Notes: generated by a model from the letters alone, not told the origin. A stretch of DNA of 64,000 bases from Pedobacter jeongneungensis (GCF_000633455.1 NZ_AYMG01000023.1:62001-126000); one strand, 5' to 3'; shown: positions 17,756 through 27,050, counted from the first letter of the stretch. Numbers and translations: made by a program.

Positions 17756-18249
17756 CCGTGTTAATCCGAGCATCCGTGGCTAAAAAGTTCATTTGTTCAT
17801 TAGCCATTCGTTCATTGGTTAGCATGATGCAAAAATAAACTTCGTGTCTTGGTGGTGAAAAAACTTAGACAAATTATTCCGTGTTAATCCGAGCATCCGT
17901 GGCTAAAAAGTTCATTAATTAATTAGCCATTCGTTCATTGGTTAGCATGATGCAAAAATAAACTTCGTGTCTTAGCGTCTTGGTGGTGAAAAAACTCAGA
18001 CAAATTATTCCGTGTTAATCTGTGCATCCGTGGCTAAAAAGTTCATTTGTTCATTAGCCATTCGTTCATTGGTTAACATGATGCAAAAATAAACTTTGTG
18101 TCTTCGTGTCTTGGTGGTGAAAGAACTTAGACAAATTATTCCGTGTTAATCCGAGCATCAGTGGCTAAAAAGTTCATTTGTTCATTAGCCATCCGTTCAT
18201 TGGTTAGCATGATGCAAAATAAACTTCGTGTCTTAGCGTCTTGGTGGTA
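17756..18249. repeat. Four-unit direct tandem repeat (123-131 bp units)
   Basis: Units begin with CCGTGTTAATC at 17756, 17879, 18010 and 18141. Each contains CATCCGTGGCTAAAAAGTTC, TTAGCCATTCGTTCATTGG, CATGATGCAAAAATAAAC and CGTGTCTTGGTGGTGA. Differences between units are few substitutions and an 8-bp block (CTTAGCGT or a variant) missing from the first. It fills the gap between the convergent M16 and GH130 genes and contains no reading frame of note. A fragment of the same phrase occurs at 41403-41433. Confidence 0.92.
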
Positions 18250-18250
18250 A

Positions 18251-19300
18251 TTAGAAATATACCAGTTCTCTCAAAATTTCCTGCAGCGAAAATTTCGCCC
18301 CGCAAACAAATTCATCAGCGGCTCCATAATAAATGGTTAATTCATCACCATTGACTACATGCCCGTTTGTAAATACTACCTCTCCAAAGAAACCGTGTAG
18401 TTCGTAATCTTCTTTGGGTACCATAATCGGCTCTTCCGTTCTGGCCAAAACTTTAGATGGATCTTCTAAATCCATTAAAAAAGCACCTAAACAATATTGG
18501 TGTTTTTCATTTGCGCCGTGGTAAATTTCGAGCCAGCCAGCTTCCGTTTTAATCGGTGCGGCACCTGCGCCAACACGTGCGCTATCCCACAAGTTTGGCC
18601 TGGTTTTGACGATGCATTTGTGTTTGCCCCAATGGATGCCATCCGGGGATTCAGCTAACCAGATATAATTGCCTCCTAAAGCCACACTACTAGGACGGTG
18701 TAAAGCATAAAATTTACCATTTATGCGTTCTTCAAATATGGCGCAATCTTTATTATGAGGTGGAATGATCATTCCATGATTTTCGAAATTTTTCCAGTTC
18801 TTTGTAGTCCGCATGCCTACGCCAACCCCATGTTCCGAAACTGCCGTAAAAGTTAAATAATAAGTATCGCCGATTAAGGCAACACGACAATCTTCAATTC
18901 CAAAAATCTCATCTTCACCCTCACCCTGCAATAATGGATATCCCTCTGGCTGATAAAAATGTATGCCATCGTCACTACAAACCAGTCTTAGATGAGATAA
19001 AGTGGTTAAATAATCAGCACCTTTATAATTGATCACCCTTGGATCGGTAGCATCAAGTTCAGGATGGTTTTCTGCGATTGCTATAATTTCAATTCCATTT
19101 TCTTTCAATACCGGAAAAGAAATGATACCCTCTTTTTGTTCAGGTTTTTCGGCAACGCGGATAAGCAACCATGTTTTCCCTTCGAACGTAAAAACACCTG
19201 GGTTTAAGAGACAAACAATTTCCAATCCTGCCCTACCTGGACTTAAATCTTTTGGATATAAAATTGGGTTTTCGGGAAATCTTTTGGCTATATCGGGCAT
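18251..19300 (-). CDS. GH130 family beta-mannoside phosphorylase or mannosidase
   Basis: GH130 enzymes phosphorolyse beta-1,4-mannosides (mannosylglucose, mannooligosaccharides); some subgroups hydrolyse beta-1,2-mannosides. The 349-residue protein is of usual length and has no signal peptide, so it is cytoplasmic. The five-bladed propeller is supported by ENPILYPKD, SPGRAGLEIVCLLNPGV, ATDPRVINYKG with the likely catalytic Asp, GIEDCRVALIGDTYYLTFTA, WDSARVGAGAAPIKTEAGWL and YYGAADEFVCGA. Phosphorylase or hydrolase cannot be decided without aligning the phosphate-binding residues. It is divergent from the second SusC/SusD pair with the csbD-like gene between, so a shared mannan-type substrate is possible but unproven. 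Confidence 0.9.
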   Translation of the reverse strand: MPDIAKRFPENPILYPKDLSPGRAGLEIVCLLNPGVFTFEGKTWLLIRVAEKPEQKEGIISFPVLKENGIEIIAIAENHPELDATDPRVINYKGADYLTTLSHLRLVCSDDGIHFYQPEGYPLLQGEGEDEIFGIEDCRVALIGDTYYLTFTAVSEHGVGVGMRTTKNWKNFENHGMIIPPHNKDCAIFEERINGKFYALHRPSSVALGGNYIWLAESPDGIHWGKHKCIVKTRPNLWDSARVGAGAAPIKTEAGWLEIYHGANEKHQYCLGAFLMDLEDPSKVLARTEEPIMVPKEDYELHGFFGEVVFTNGHVVNGDELTIYYGAADEFVCGAKFSLQEILRELVYF

Positions 19301-19317
19301 AAAAAAAGTTTTTAAGC

Positions 19318-19347
19318 AAAACAGGCGACCAAATTGACCGCCTGTTT
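19318..19347 (-). terminator. Terminator between csbD-like gene and GH130 gene
   Basis: AAACAGGCG and CGCCTGTTT form a perfect 9-bp stem with an 11-nt loop. On the minus strand it follows the csbD-like stop by 17 bp and ends in a U-rich tail, so the csbD-like gene is probably transcribed separately from the GH130 gene. Confidence 0.7.
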
Positions 19348-19364
19348 CTTTTGTAAAATTGATA

Positions 19365-19550
19365 TTATAGTGAGTTGATCCATTTTACAAGTTCTTCTCT
19401 ACCTTTCCCGGTTTTTTGTTGAAGTTTTCCCAATAATTCATCATCCTGCCCTTCTTCGTGTTTTAAATCATCGTCTGTTAAATCAGCATAAGCTTGTTTA
19501 ACCTTTCCTTTTATTTCATTCCACTTTCCTTTTAATTCTAACTTATCCAT
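19365..19550 (-). CDS. CsbD-like stress protein
   Basis: This 61-residue, highly charged protein matches the CsbD-like family over its whole length: KLELKGKWNEIKGKVKQAY is the standard opening, followed by an acidic middle (DLTDDDLKHEEGQDDELL) and the ending GREELVKWINSL. Such proteins are abundant under general stress and poorly defined biochemically. It stands alone on the minus strand between a terminator and the divergent SusC gene. The 198 bp upstream (19,551-19,748) carries the control region shared with that gene, but I see no convincing promoter match there. Confidence 0.88.
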   Translation of the reverse strand: MDKLELKGKWNEIKGKVKQAYADLTDDDLKHEEGQDDELLGKLQQKTGKGREELVKWINSL

Positions 19551-19748
19551 GCTCGTGTTTTTTGTTGTGAATAATGTATTTTTCTATTAATTAACGATCT
19601 TAACCACTTTTTGTTTCGTTTTTTGTGCCTTAATCCAAACAACTACCTTATTTTACCTTATTCCATAAGGTTTTATGTGTATTTTTAATTATATTAAGAG
19701 TATAATTTCTACTCACTAATAAACATTATTAACTAAACGAACAATTTG

Positions 19749-22700
19749 ATGAAAAAACTACTCTTAAGTATGATTTTGTCTCTCGGTTTAATTTCATTTG
19801 CTTTCGCACAGGGCAAAGTAATTACCGGGAAGGTGACGTCGGCCTCCGGACCAATTCCGGGCGTTAGCGTATTTGTAAAAGGCTCGCCATCTACTGGTAC
19901 GCAGAGCGACGCAACCGGAGCCTTTAAACTAACCGTATCAGATGATGCCAAAACACTTGTTTTTAGCTTTATCGGTTACAAATCCAAAGAAGTTCCCATT
20001 ACCGGGCAAACCGTTAATGTAAGCCTTGATGAGGAAAACAATACCCTATCTGATGTGGTCGTAGTGGGTTATGGCACGCAGAACAAACGGGATGTGACGG
20101 GGTCTGTAGCTTCTGTTAAATCTAAAGACCTTGAAAACTTACCGGTAACCAGTTTTGAACAAGCCCTACAGGGTAAAGCAGCAGGCGTGCAAATTGCAGC
20201 ACAAAATGGAAAATTGGGTCAGGGCATAACGGTAAGGGTAAGGGGGGCGGCGTCAGTAACCGCAGGTAGTGAGCCTCTTTATATTGTGGATGGAATTCCT
20301 ATTACTTCTGGTGATTTTTCCAGCACCACTGCACCAACCAGTGCATTAGCAGACCTCAACACCAATGATATCGAATCTATCGAAGTATTAAAAGACGCAT
20401 CTGCTTCAGCAATTTATGGTGCAAGAGCATCTAACGGTGTGGTCATCATTACTACCAAACAAGGAAAAGCAGGTAAAACACTCATTCAATTTAATGCATT
20501 GGGCGGAATAAGCACTCCATCTAACCATAAAGAGTTTTTAAATGCAGAACAATACGTTAAAATATTACGCAGAGCAGGACAGGGAGCCGCGAATCAAGAT
20601 TTTCTTAATGGAGATTATGCCACCCTGCAGGAGGCCCTTGATGATTATAGCGCCAGCGTAGAGGCACGCTTGAACAGGTATTCGGCTGGAAATAATGATT
20701 ATCAAAGCTACAAGGTAAATTCCAACTGGGAGGCGGCATCATATCAGGATAATCCGGTTACACAGCAATACGATCTTAACTTAACCGGTGGAAATGAAAA
20801 AACTAAATTTTACATGGGTGGCCAGGCGTTAGATCAGCAAGGAATTTTAATTGGAAACAGCTATAAACGATATAGTGGCAGACTAAACCTGACCAATAAA
20901 GTAACCGATTTTTTAGAAGTTGGGATTAATCTTAACTTTTCAAACAGTATCAATAATAGGCTATCAAATGATAATGCATTTTCTAGTCCACTGCAATCGG
21001 TAGCTTTATCACCGATTACCCCGTTTATCGATCCAAGGTCAGGACTGGTGAGTGGAACTTTACCTGGAGCAGCTTCCAATTATCCTGTTTATTATAATCC
21101 ATTTATTAGTACCGACAATGCTTTTTATAAGGCAACGGTGTACAGAACTATTGGAAAGGCTTTCGCAAACATTAATATTGCCAAAGGATTAAAATTCAGT
21201 ACGGATTTTTCAATCGATAATTTAAACCAAAACGAAGAGAGTTACTATGGCTCATTAACCTTTAGAAATACAGGAACATCAAATGGAGACGGCCAGAATA
21301 TTTCAACCTTTGTAATCAACACCAATACCAATAACTTTTTCAGCTATAACACAGCCATTGGAAAAAGTGCTTTTGATGTGATTTTAGGTACAAGTTATCA
21401 AAAATCAACAACCAAATACAGCACTATTGAAGGACAGGATTTCCCGAGTGATTCTTATATTAAATTAGGATCAGCAGCAACAAAAGTAATTGCAACCAGT
21501 AATGAAGGTGCATTTAGTTTTTTATCGTACTTTTTCAGGGCTAATTATAAATATAACGACCGTTATTTAGTTGGTTTCAGTGTAAGGGCTGACGGATCAT
21601 CACGTTTTGGTGCAAACAATAGATATGGTTATTTCCCGGCAGGATCATTAGCCTGGATCGCATCAGAAGAAGATTTCTTAAAACAAAGTGAAACCATCAG
21701 TTTATTAAAATTAAGAGTAAGTTATGGTTTAACAGGTAATGCAGAAATCGGAAATTATTCTGCCCGTGGTTTATTCAGTGGAACAGGTGCTTATGGCGGT
21801 TTGCCCGGGCAGATACCTTCTCGAATTGCAAATCCAGATTTAACATGGGAAAAAACCAAACAGCTGGATATTGGTTTAGACTTCGGGATCTTAAAAAACA
21901 GAATTACAGGAGTTTTTGATTTCTATCAAAAAAATACAACAGACTTATTATTAGATGTTCCTATTCCACAAACAACAGGATTTTCGACCAAAACACAAAA
22001 TTTAGGATCGTTAAAAAACACAGGTTTTGAGTTGGGCATTAATACCGAAAATTTTGTAGGTGCATTTAAGTGGTCGACAGCTATAACAGGAGCAATTAAC
22101 AATAATAAAATCACCAATTTGGGTGGACAGGTTTTGAACAGCAATGAAATAAATGCCGCTATTTCAGGTCAACCGATCGGCGTATTCTATCTTCCTGAAT
22201 ATGCTGGGGTAAATCCGGCCAATGGAGATGCTTTATATTACCTAAACACTACAGATGCATCTGGTAATATCGACAGATCAACTACAACGGATATTAACAA
22301 GGCACAAAGGATATTTGCCGGAAATCCGAATCCTAAATACACTTTTGGTATAAATAATACTTTTTCTTTCAAAAATTTTGATTTGGGAATATTTTTCCAG
22401 GGCGTAAAAGGCAATAAGATATTTAATTCAGGCGGTCAGTATATGAGCGCCAATGCCTCAAATGGTTACGATAACCAAACGGCCGATCAGATGGATTACT
22501 GGGATAAGCCTGGTGATATAACTACAGTTCCGGAACCCCGGTTGTTTGCAGGTAACGGTGTTGGCAACTCTACCAGGTACTTATCTGATGGTTCATATCT
22601 CCGTTTAAAAACGTTAACACTTGGATACACATTCCCAGCGTCGGTATTAACAAAAATTAAACTGAGCAAATTAAGATTATATGCTACCGCACAAAATTTA

Positions 22701-22838
22701 GCTACGATTACAGGTTACAAAGGATGGGATCCGGAGGTTAATGCCGATTATCAATCAACCAACATTAATCAGGGAGTTGATTTTTATTCTGCACCTCAAC
22801 CACGTGTAATTTCATTTGGTATAAACATTGGCCTATAA
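19749..22838 (+). CDS. SusC/RagA TonB-linked outer membrane protein (second pair)
   Basis: This is a TonB-dependent outer membrane channel of 1029 residues. The ATG at 19749 (MKKLLLSMILSLGLISFAFA signal) is preferred over the TTG three bases upstream. Domains in order are the carboxypeptidase-regulatory-like domain (GKVTSASGPIPGVSVFVKG, about 25-100), the motif VVVVGYGTQNKRDVTGSVAS, the plug (QGKAAGVQI, EPLYIVDGIPI, SIEVLKDASASAIYGARAS) and the barrel ending in an aromatic-poor strand (VISFGINIGL). Unlike the SusC at 8671-11895 it has no Pro/Ala/Thr linker. It is followed by susD after 16 bp. No regulator, sigma or anti-sigma gene is adjacent. Confidence 0.95.
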   Translation: MKKLLLSMILSLGLISFAFAQGKVITGKVTSASGPIPGVSVFVKGSPSTGTQSDATGAFKLTVSDDAKTLVFSFIGYKSKEVPITGQTVNVSLDEENNTLSDVVVVGYGTQNKRDVTGSVASVKSKDLENLPVTSFEQALQGKAAGVQIAAQNGKLGQGITVRVRGAASVTAGSEPLYIVDGIPITSGDFSSTTAPTSALADLNTNDIESIEVLKDASASAIYGARASNGVVIITTKQGKAGKTLIQFNALGGISTPSNHKEFLNAEQYVKILRRAGQGAANQDFLNGDYATLQEALDDYSASVEARLNRYSAGNNDYQSYKVNSNWEAASYQDNPVTQQYDLNLTGGNEKTKFYMGGQALDQQGILIGNSYKRYSGRLNLTNKVTDFLEVGINLNFSNSINNRLSNDNAFSSPLQSVALSPITPFIDPRSGLVSGTLPGAASNYPVYYNPFISTDNAFYKATVYRTIGKAFANINIAKGLKFSTDFSIDNLNQNEESYYGSLTFRNTGTSNGDGQNISTFVINTNTNNFFSYNTAIGKSAFDVILGTSYQKSTTKYSTIEGQDFPSDSYIKLGSAATKVIATSNEGAFSFLSYFFRANYKYNDRYLVGFSVRADGSSRFGANNRYGYFPAGSLAWIASEEDFLKQSETISLLKLRVSYGLTGNAEIGNYSARGLFSGTGAYGGLPGQIPSRIANPDLTWEKTKQLDIGLDFGILKNRITGVFDFYQKNTTDLLLDVPIPQTTGFSTKTQNLGSLKNTGFELGINTENFVGAFKWSTAITGAINNNKITNLGGQVLNSNEINAAISGQPIGVFYLPEYAGVNPANGDALYYLNTTDASGNIDRSTTTDINKAQRIFAGNPNPKYTFGINNTFSFKNFDLGIFFQGVKGNKIFNSGGQYMSANASNGYDNQTADQMDYWDKPGDITTVPEPRLFAGNGVGNSTRYLSDGSYLRLKTLTLGYTFPASVLTKIKLSKLRLYATAQNLATITGYKGWDPEVNADYQSTNINQGVDFYSAPQPRVISFGINIGL

Positions 22839-22854
22839 TTAAACAAGAATCAAA

Positions 22855-24234
22855 ATGAAAAAGACATATATAAATAACATCATATTTACCTGCATATTGT
22901 TGATGACGCTATCATCATGCAAGAAAGCACTGGATATAAACCCTGTTGATACCATTGAGCAAAAGAATGCCTTACTTACTTCGAAAGATGTTGAAGGTGC
23001 ATTAGTTGGCGCTTATTCTGACCTTGGCAATCGTAATTTCTTTGGTGGGCGACCATTTTTAATAGCAGATTTCTTGGCTAATACTGATGCTATAGAATGG
23101 TTCGGCACTTACGAAGAACTAACACAGGCCATCAATAAATCGCTATTAAAAACAAATGTTTTTGTTGATAACGTTTGGGCTTCTGGATATACAGCCATTA
23201 ATGATGCCAACAACGTAATTGCAGCAATTGACAAGGTTGATGCCGCAAAAAAAAGCAGGGTTGAGGGAGAAGCAAAGTTTATAAGAGGTGCTGCCTATTT
23301 TGAACTGGTTAGACTGTTTGGCAGGGCCTATAATGATGGTACGCCGAGCACAAATCCTGGAGTTCCTATTGTATTAACGCCAACTAGCATTGTAAATGAA
23401 TCCAGTTATGTAAGCAGGGCTTCTGTAACAGCAGTTTACAATCAGGCCATTGCGGATTTAACAGATGCTGAAGCTAAACTACCGGCAACGAACGGCTTTT
23501 TCGCCACCAAATCTTCTGCTGCCGCAATGTTAGCCCGGTTATATTTGCAAATGGGTAATTATAGCGCTGCTGGTTCTGCTGCAAACCGTGTAATTACTTC
23601 AGGTAATTATCATTTAACCAATGCTTTTTTAGATGCTTTCCCAAAAATGCCTGAAAGTGGAAAACCAGCAAAACCTGGAGAAAATACAACCGAAGATATT
23701 TTTGCCATGCAGGTGACAACGTTAACAGGATTTAATGGTTTTAATGAGTTTTATGGTTCATCAACCTTTGGAGGACGTGGAGATGCGGTAATATCGCAAG
23801 ATTGGATTGATGCAACCTATACTGCAGGTGACGACAGGATTAATGCCTTTTATGATGATGACGATATCTTCACCGCTAAATTTGGCAACCAATTTGGTAA
23901 TGTTCCGGTAATCAGGTTAGCAGAAATGTATTTAATCAGGGCTGAATCTAATGTACGTTTGGCGCCTGCAGCACCAATTGGAGGCGTAACACCATTGCAA
24001 GATTTGACAACGGTTAGAAGCAGGGCTGGCTTAACTACAACAACGGCCACCCTGGCAGACATCCTTAATGAACGAAAGCTTGAGTTTGCTTTTGAAGGAT
24101 TTTCATTGCATGATGCAAAAAGGACCCAAACTAATATTGGTAGTTTGCCATGGAACTCGACTAAATTAGTTTTCCCAATACCACAAAGAGAAATTGACGC
24201 CAATACAAAATTGACTCAAAACGCAGGCTACTAG
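22855..24234 (+). CDS. SusD/RagB family outer membrane lipoprotein (second pair)
   Basis: This 459-residue partner of the upstream SusC begins with a lipoprotein signal ending in LSSC (Cys about residue 22). SusD landmarks include EGEAKFIRGAAYFELVRLFG (about 135-155), AEMYLIRAESNVRL, ADILNERKLEFAFEGFSLHD and the ending FPIPQREIDANTKLTQNAGY. It is about 90 residues shorter than the first SusD, within family range. It ends in a strong bidirectional terminator facing acs. The glycan ligand is not indicated by neighbours except perhaps the divergent GH130. Confidence 0.94.
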   Translation: MKKTYINNIIFTCILLMTLSSCKKALDINPVDTIEQKNALLTSKDVEGALVGAYSDLGNRNFFGGRPFLIADFLANTDAIEWFGTYEELTQAINKSLLKTNVFVDNVWASGYTAINDANNVIAAIDKVDAAKKSRVEGEAKFIRGAAYFELVRLFGRAYNDGTPSTNPGVPIVLTPTSIVNESSYVSRASVTAVYNQAIADLTDAEAKLPATNGFFATKSSAAAMLARLYLQMGNYSAAGSAANRVITSGNYHLTNAFLDAFPKMPESGKPAKPGENTTEDIFAMQVTTLTGFNGFNEFYGSSTFGGRGDAVISQDWIDATYTAGDDRINAFYDDDDIFTAKFGNQFGNVPVIRLAEMYLIRAESNVRLAPAAPIGGVTPLQDLTTVRSRAGLTTTTATLADILNERKLEFAFEGFSLHDAKRTQTNIGSLPWNSTKLVFPIPQREIDANTKLTQNAGY

Positions 24235-24250
24235 TCATAATTGCCTATAA

Positions 24251-24290
24251 ACAACAAAGCCTCCTGATTTACATCGGGAGGCTTTGTTGT
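24251..24290. terminator. Bidirectional terminator between susD and acs
   Basis: ACAACAAAGCCTCC and GGAGGCTTTGTTGT are perfect 14-bp complements separated by 12 bp. The gene pair is convergent and both sides have A/T-rich flanks, so it can stop transcription from either direction. Confidence 0.9.
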
Positions 24291-24304
24291 TAAATATGTT
24301 TATA

Positions 24305-26200
24305 CTAAAGCTTTTTAGCGGCTTCAATAATTTCTTCTACCACACCTGGATCTAACAACGTAGAGGTATCGCCTAAATTGGTAGTATCGCCTTCAGCAAT
24401 CTTGCGTAAAATCCTACGCATAATCTTACCAGAGCGCGTTTTTGGCAGGCCGGAAACAAACAATATTTTATCAGGTTTGGCAATTGCACCAATTACACGT
24501 GTTACAGTTTGCAAAATATCTTTTTTCGATAATTCTGCTTCGCCATGCATTTCAGGGTAAATCACGAAAGCATAAATCCCCTGCCCTTTTACATCATGCG
24601 GATAGCCTACCACTGCACTTTCTACTACACCGGCATGCATATTAATTGCATTTTCTACTTCAGCAGTACCAATTCTGTGTCCTGAAACATTTAATACATC
24701 ATCTACGCGACCAGTAATTCTATAATAACCATCTTCATCACGTAAACAGCCGTCGCCAGTGAAATATAAATTCTCGTAAGTAGAAAAATACGTTTGCTTG
24801 CAACGCTCATGGTCGCCGTAAGTGGTACGCAACATGCCCGGCCATGGGAATTTGATGCAAAGATTGCCCATTACCCCATTTCCTTCAATCTCATTTCCAT
24901 TTTCATCTACCAAAATCGGCTGGATACCCGGTAAAGGCAGCGTAGCGAAACTAGGTTTGGTTGGCGTTACCGTAGCGATTGGTGAAATCATGATGCCTCC
25001 TGTTTCGGTTTGCCACCAGGTATCAACAATGGGCGCTTTACCATGCCCGATTTTTTCATCGAACCAATGCCAGGCCTCTTCGTTAATCGGCTCCCCTACC
25101 GAGCCTAAAACACGGATAGTGCTTAAATCTTTTCCGTTTAATGGCTCATCTCCATAACTCATTAATGAGCGGATTGCAGTTGGCGCAGTATATAAGGTAT
25201 TTACTTTATGTTTTTCTACAATATCCCAAAAACGAGATGGTGTTGGGTAAGTTGGGATACCTTCGAAAAGCACAGAGGTTGCCCCCTGCGAAAGCGGTCC
25301 GTAAACAATATAAGAGTGACCGGTAATCCAGCCGATATCTGCCGTACAGAAATAAACTTCACCCGGCTGGTAATTGAATACATTCGAAAAGGTATAACCC
25401 GCATACACCATATAACCGCCACAGGTATGCACCACACCTTTGGGTTTTCCGGTTGAGCCAGAAGTATAAAGGATAAACAGCATATCTTCAGCATCCATTT
25501 CTTCTGCCTCGCAGATATCGTTTACGTGTTTAACTTCATCTTCCCACCAAACATCCCTGCCTTTCAGCATCGAAACAGGCGTACGGATGTGTGTTAATAC
25601 AATACATTTCTCCACCGTTGGACAGCCGATCAATGCATCATCAATTACATCTTTTAAAGGAATCTGTTTGTTGCCACGATAAGAACCATCAGCGGTAATC
25701 ACCACTTTACACTGCGAATCGTTAATGCGGTCGGCGATTGATTTTGCAGAAAACCCACCAAAAATAACCGAGTGAACGGCACCAATGCGCGCACAGGCTA
25801 AAACCGCAATGGCTAATTCGGGCACCATCGGCATATAAATACAGATACGATCGCCTTTTTTAGCACCGTTGCGTTTTAACACATTGGCAAAACGGCAAAC
25901 ACGCTCGTGCAGCATCTTATAAGTATACGTAACACTTTCTTCTTCTGGATTATTCGGCTCCCAGATGATGGCCGGTTTATCGCCATTGGTTGCAAGATGA
26001 CGGTCTAAACAGTTTTCAGTAATATTAAGTTTAGCGCCTTCGAACCATTTAATACTGGGTTCGTTAAAATTCCAGGATAAAACCTTAAACCAGGGTTTAC
26101 GCCATTGAAAATTCTGTGCTACTTCGCCCCAAAACTGTTCGGGGTTTTCTACGCTTTTTTTATAATCTTCTTCGTACTGCTTAAAAGATGTAATTTGCAT
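24305..26200 (-). CDS. acs: Acetyl-CoA synthetase (AMP-forming)
   Basis: Acs activates acetate to acetyl-CoA through acetyl-AMP. The 631-residue protein has the family order: N-terminal ACAS_N region (QYEEDYKKSVENPEQFW), the P-loop YTSGSTGKPKGVVHT (about 245-259), TWWQTETGGIMISP, YFTGDGCLRDEDGYYRITGR, the hinge and C-terminal domain with SGHRIGTAEVE, and the acetylation-site lysine motif KTRSGKIMRR near the end. It is monocistronic and convergent with susD. A 16-bp perfect palindrome lies about 85 bp upstream of its start in the region shared with the divergent rpmB operon. Confidence 0.97.
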   Translation of the reverse strand: MQITSFKQYEEDYKKSVENPEQFWGEVAQNFQWRKPWFKVLSWNFNEPSIKWFEGAKLNITENCLDRHLATNGDKPAIIWEPNNPEEESVTYTYKMLHERVCRFANVLKRNGAKKGDRICIYMPMVPELAIAVLACARIGAVHSVIFGGFSAKSIADRINDSQCKVVITADGSYRGNKQIPLKDVIDDALIGCPTVEKCIVLTHIRTPVSMLKGRDVWWEDEVKHVNDICEAEEMDAEDMLFILYTSGSTGKPKGVVHTCGGYMVYAGYTFSNVFNYQPGEVYFCTADIGWITGHSYIVYGPLSQGATSVLFEGIPTYPTPSRFWDIVEKHKVNTLYTAPTAIRSLMSYGDEPLNGKDLSTIRVLGSVGEPINEEAWHWFDEKIGHGKAPIVDTWWQTETGGIMISPIATVTPTKPSFATLPLPGIQPILVDENGNEIEGNGVMGNLCIKFPWPGMLRTTYGDHERCKQTYFSTYENLYFTGDGCLRDEDGYYRITGRVDDVLNVSGHRIGTAEVENAINMHAGVVESAVVGYPHDVKGQGIYAFVIYPEMHGEAELSKKDILQTVTRVIGAIAKPDKILFVSGLPKTRSGKIMRRILRKIAEGDTTNLGDTSTLLDPGVVEEIIEAAKKL

Positions 26201-26284
26201 TGCTCTGTTTTATATTTTGGATTAGTAGCGGCTAATTTAAATAAATAATACCAAGGAAAAATAGTCTTATCGTATCAAAATGAA

Positions 26285-26300
26285 TATCAAACGTTTGATA
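26285..26300. promoter_or_regulatory. Perfect 16-bp palindrome in the acs/rpmB control region
   Basis: TATCAAACGTTTGATA is its own reverse complement and has a central CG. It lies in the 292-bp gap between divergent acs and rpmB, nearer acs. It looks like a repressor or activator operator for acs; the protein that binds it is unknown. The remainder of the gap is A/T-rich with only the rpmB promoter recognisable. Confidence 0.5.
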
Positions 26301-26409
26301 AGAAATATTTATTTTTAATATATCAAGAATTTAATATTAGTCGTTAATACGCATTGCACAAACCTTTGTCGCCTGTAGATATTAATTATAAAAATAATTA
26401 GCTAGGCTA

Positions 26410-26440
26410 TTGTCTTTTACAATTATTATTCAGATATTTG
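26410..26440 (+). promoter_or_regulatory. Promoter of the rpmB-rpmG operon
   Basis: TTG at 26410-26412 is followed after 20 bp by GATATTTG at 26433-26440, a one-mismatch match to the Bacteroidota TTG-N19-21-TAnnTTTG promoter. The start site would be near 26446, about 47 nt before the rpmB ATG. Confidence 0.55.
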
Positions 26441-26492
26441 CACACTCTTAAAAAAATTAAGCGGACGATATTAACAACTATATTTACAAGTC

Positions 26493-26726
26493 ATGTCAAG
26501 AGTTTGTGATTTAACAGGAAAAAAAGCAATGGTAGGTAACAACGTTTCTCACTCAAACGTTAAAACCAAACGCAAATTTTACCCAAACCTACAACTTCAG
26601 AAATTTTATATTCCTGAAGAAAACCGTTGGATTACGTTGAAAGTTTCTACTTCAGCAATTAAAACCATCAATAAAGTGGGCATTAGCGAAGCAATTAACC
26701 GTTTCGTAAAAAAAGGATTTTTGTAA
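26493..26726 (+). CDS. rpmB: 50S ribosomal protein L28
   Basis: The 77-residue protein of the large ribosomal subunit opens SRVCDLTGKKAMVGNNVSHS, the standard L28 start, and continues NVKTKRKFYPNLQLQKFY. It is the first gene of the rpmB-rpmG-DUF4295 group, with rpmG 44 bp downstream. Length and sequence are ordinary for Bacteroidota, and the zinc-type Cys pairs of some L28 forms are absent. Confidence 0.97.
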   Translation: MSRVCDLTGKKAMVGNNVSHSNVKTKRKFYPNLQLQKFYIPEENRWITLKVSTSAIKTINKVGISEAINRFVKKGFL

Positions 26727-26770
26727 AAAACATTAACTGTTGAGATTAACAGTTTTCAATTTATAATAAA

Positions 26771-26953
26771 ATGGCAAAAAAAGGTAACAGAGTTCAGGTT
26801 ATTTTAGAATGTACTGAACATAAAGAAAGTGGCATACCAGGTATGTCTAGATATATTTCTACCAAAAACCGTAAAAACACTACTGAGAGATTAGAATTGA
26901 AAAAATTCAATCCAGTATTGAGAAAAGTAACCGTACATAAAGAAATTAAATAG
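26771..26953 (+). CDS. rpmG: 50S ribosomal protein L33
   Basis: The 60-residue large-subunit protein has the L33 pattern MAKKGNRVQVILECTEHK, SRYISTKNRKNTTERLELKK and the ending VLRKVTVHKEIK. The zinc-binding CxxC pairs of one L33 class are missing, so this is the zinc-independent type. It is followed by a 97-bp spacer containing microrepeats and then the DUF4295 gene. Confidence 0.97.
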   Translation: MAKKGNRVQVILECTEHKESGIPGMSRYISTKNRKNTTERLELKKFNPVLRKVTVHKEIK

Positions 26954-27034
26954 GTTAGAAATAAAAGACCAAAGCTTAAAGACTAAAGCATTTGCAAGTC
27001 TCAAATCTAATGTCTGATATCTCAAATCTAATAA
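26954..27034. repeat. Text-like microrepeats inside the ribosomal-protein operon
   Basis: The spacer between rpmG and the DUF4295 gene contains AAAGACCAAAGCTTAAAGACT (allowing one variant base) and GTCTCAAATCTAATGTCTGA followed by a second TCTCAAATCTAA. The same GTCTCAAATCTAATGTCT phrase recurs at 56705-56722. These short phrases have no coding sense and look like an expanded dispersed repeat. Confidence 0.75.
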
Positions 27035-27050
27035 TTAAAATTATAAGAAC

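Noticed and set aside
17756..18249. Possible CRISPR array
   Set aside because: Whole units repeat without unique spacers, units are over 120 bp, and no cas genes are present.
19746..19748. TTG start for the second SusC
   Set aside because: An ATG directly follows in frame and opens a standard signal peptide.
26201..26492. tRNA or structured RNA in the acs-rpmB gap
   Set aside because: No cloverleaf or TTCGA-type T-arm is visible; only the palindrome and a promoter can be supported.
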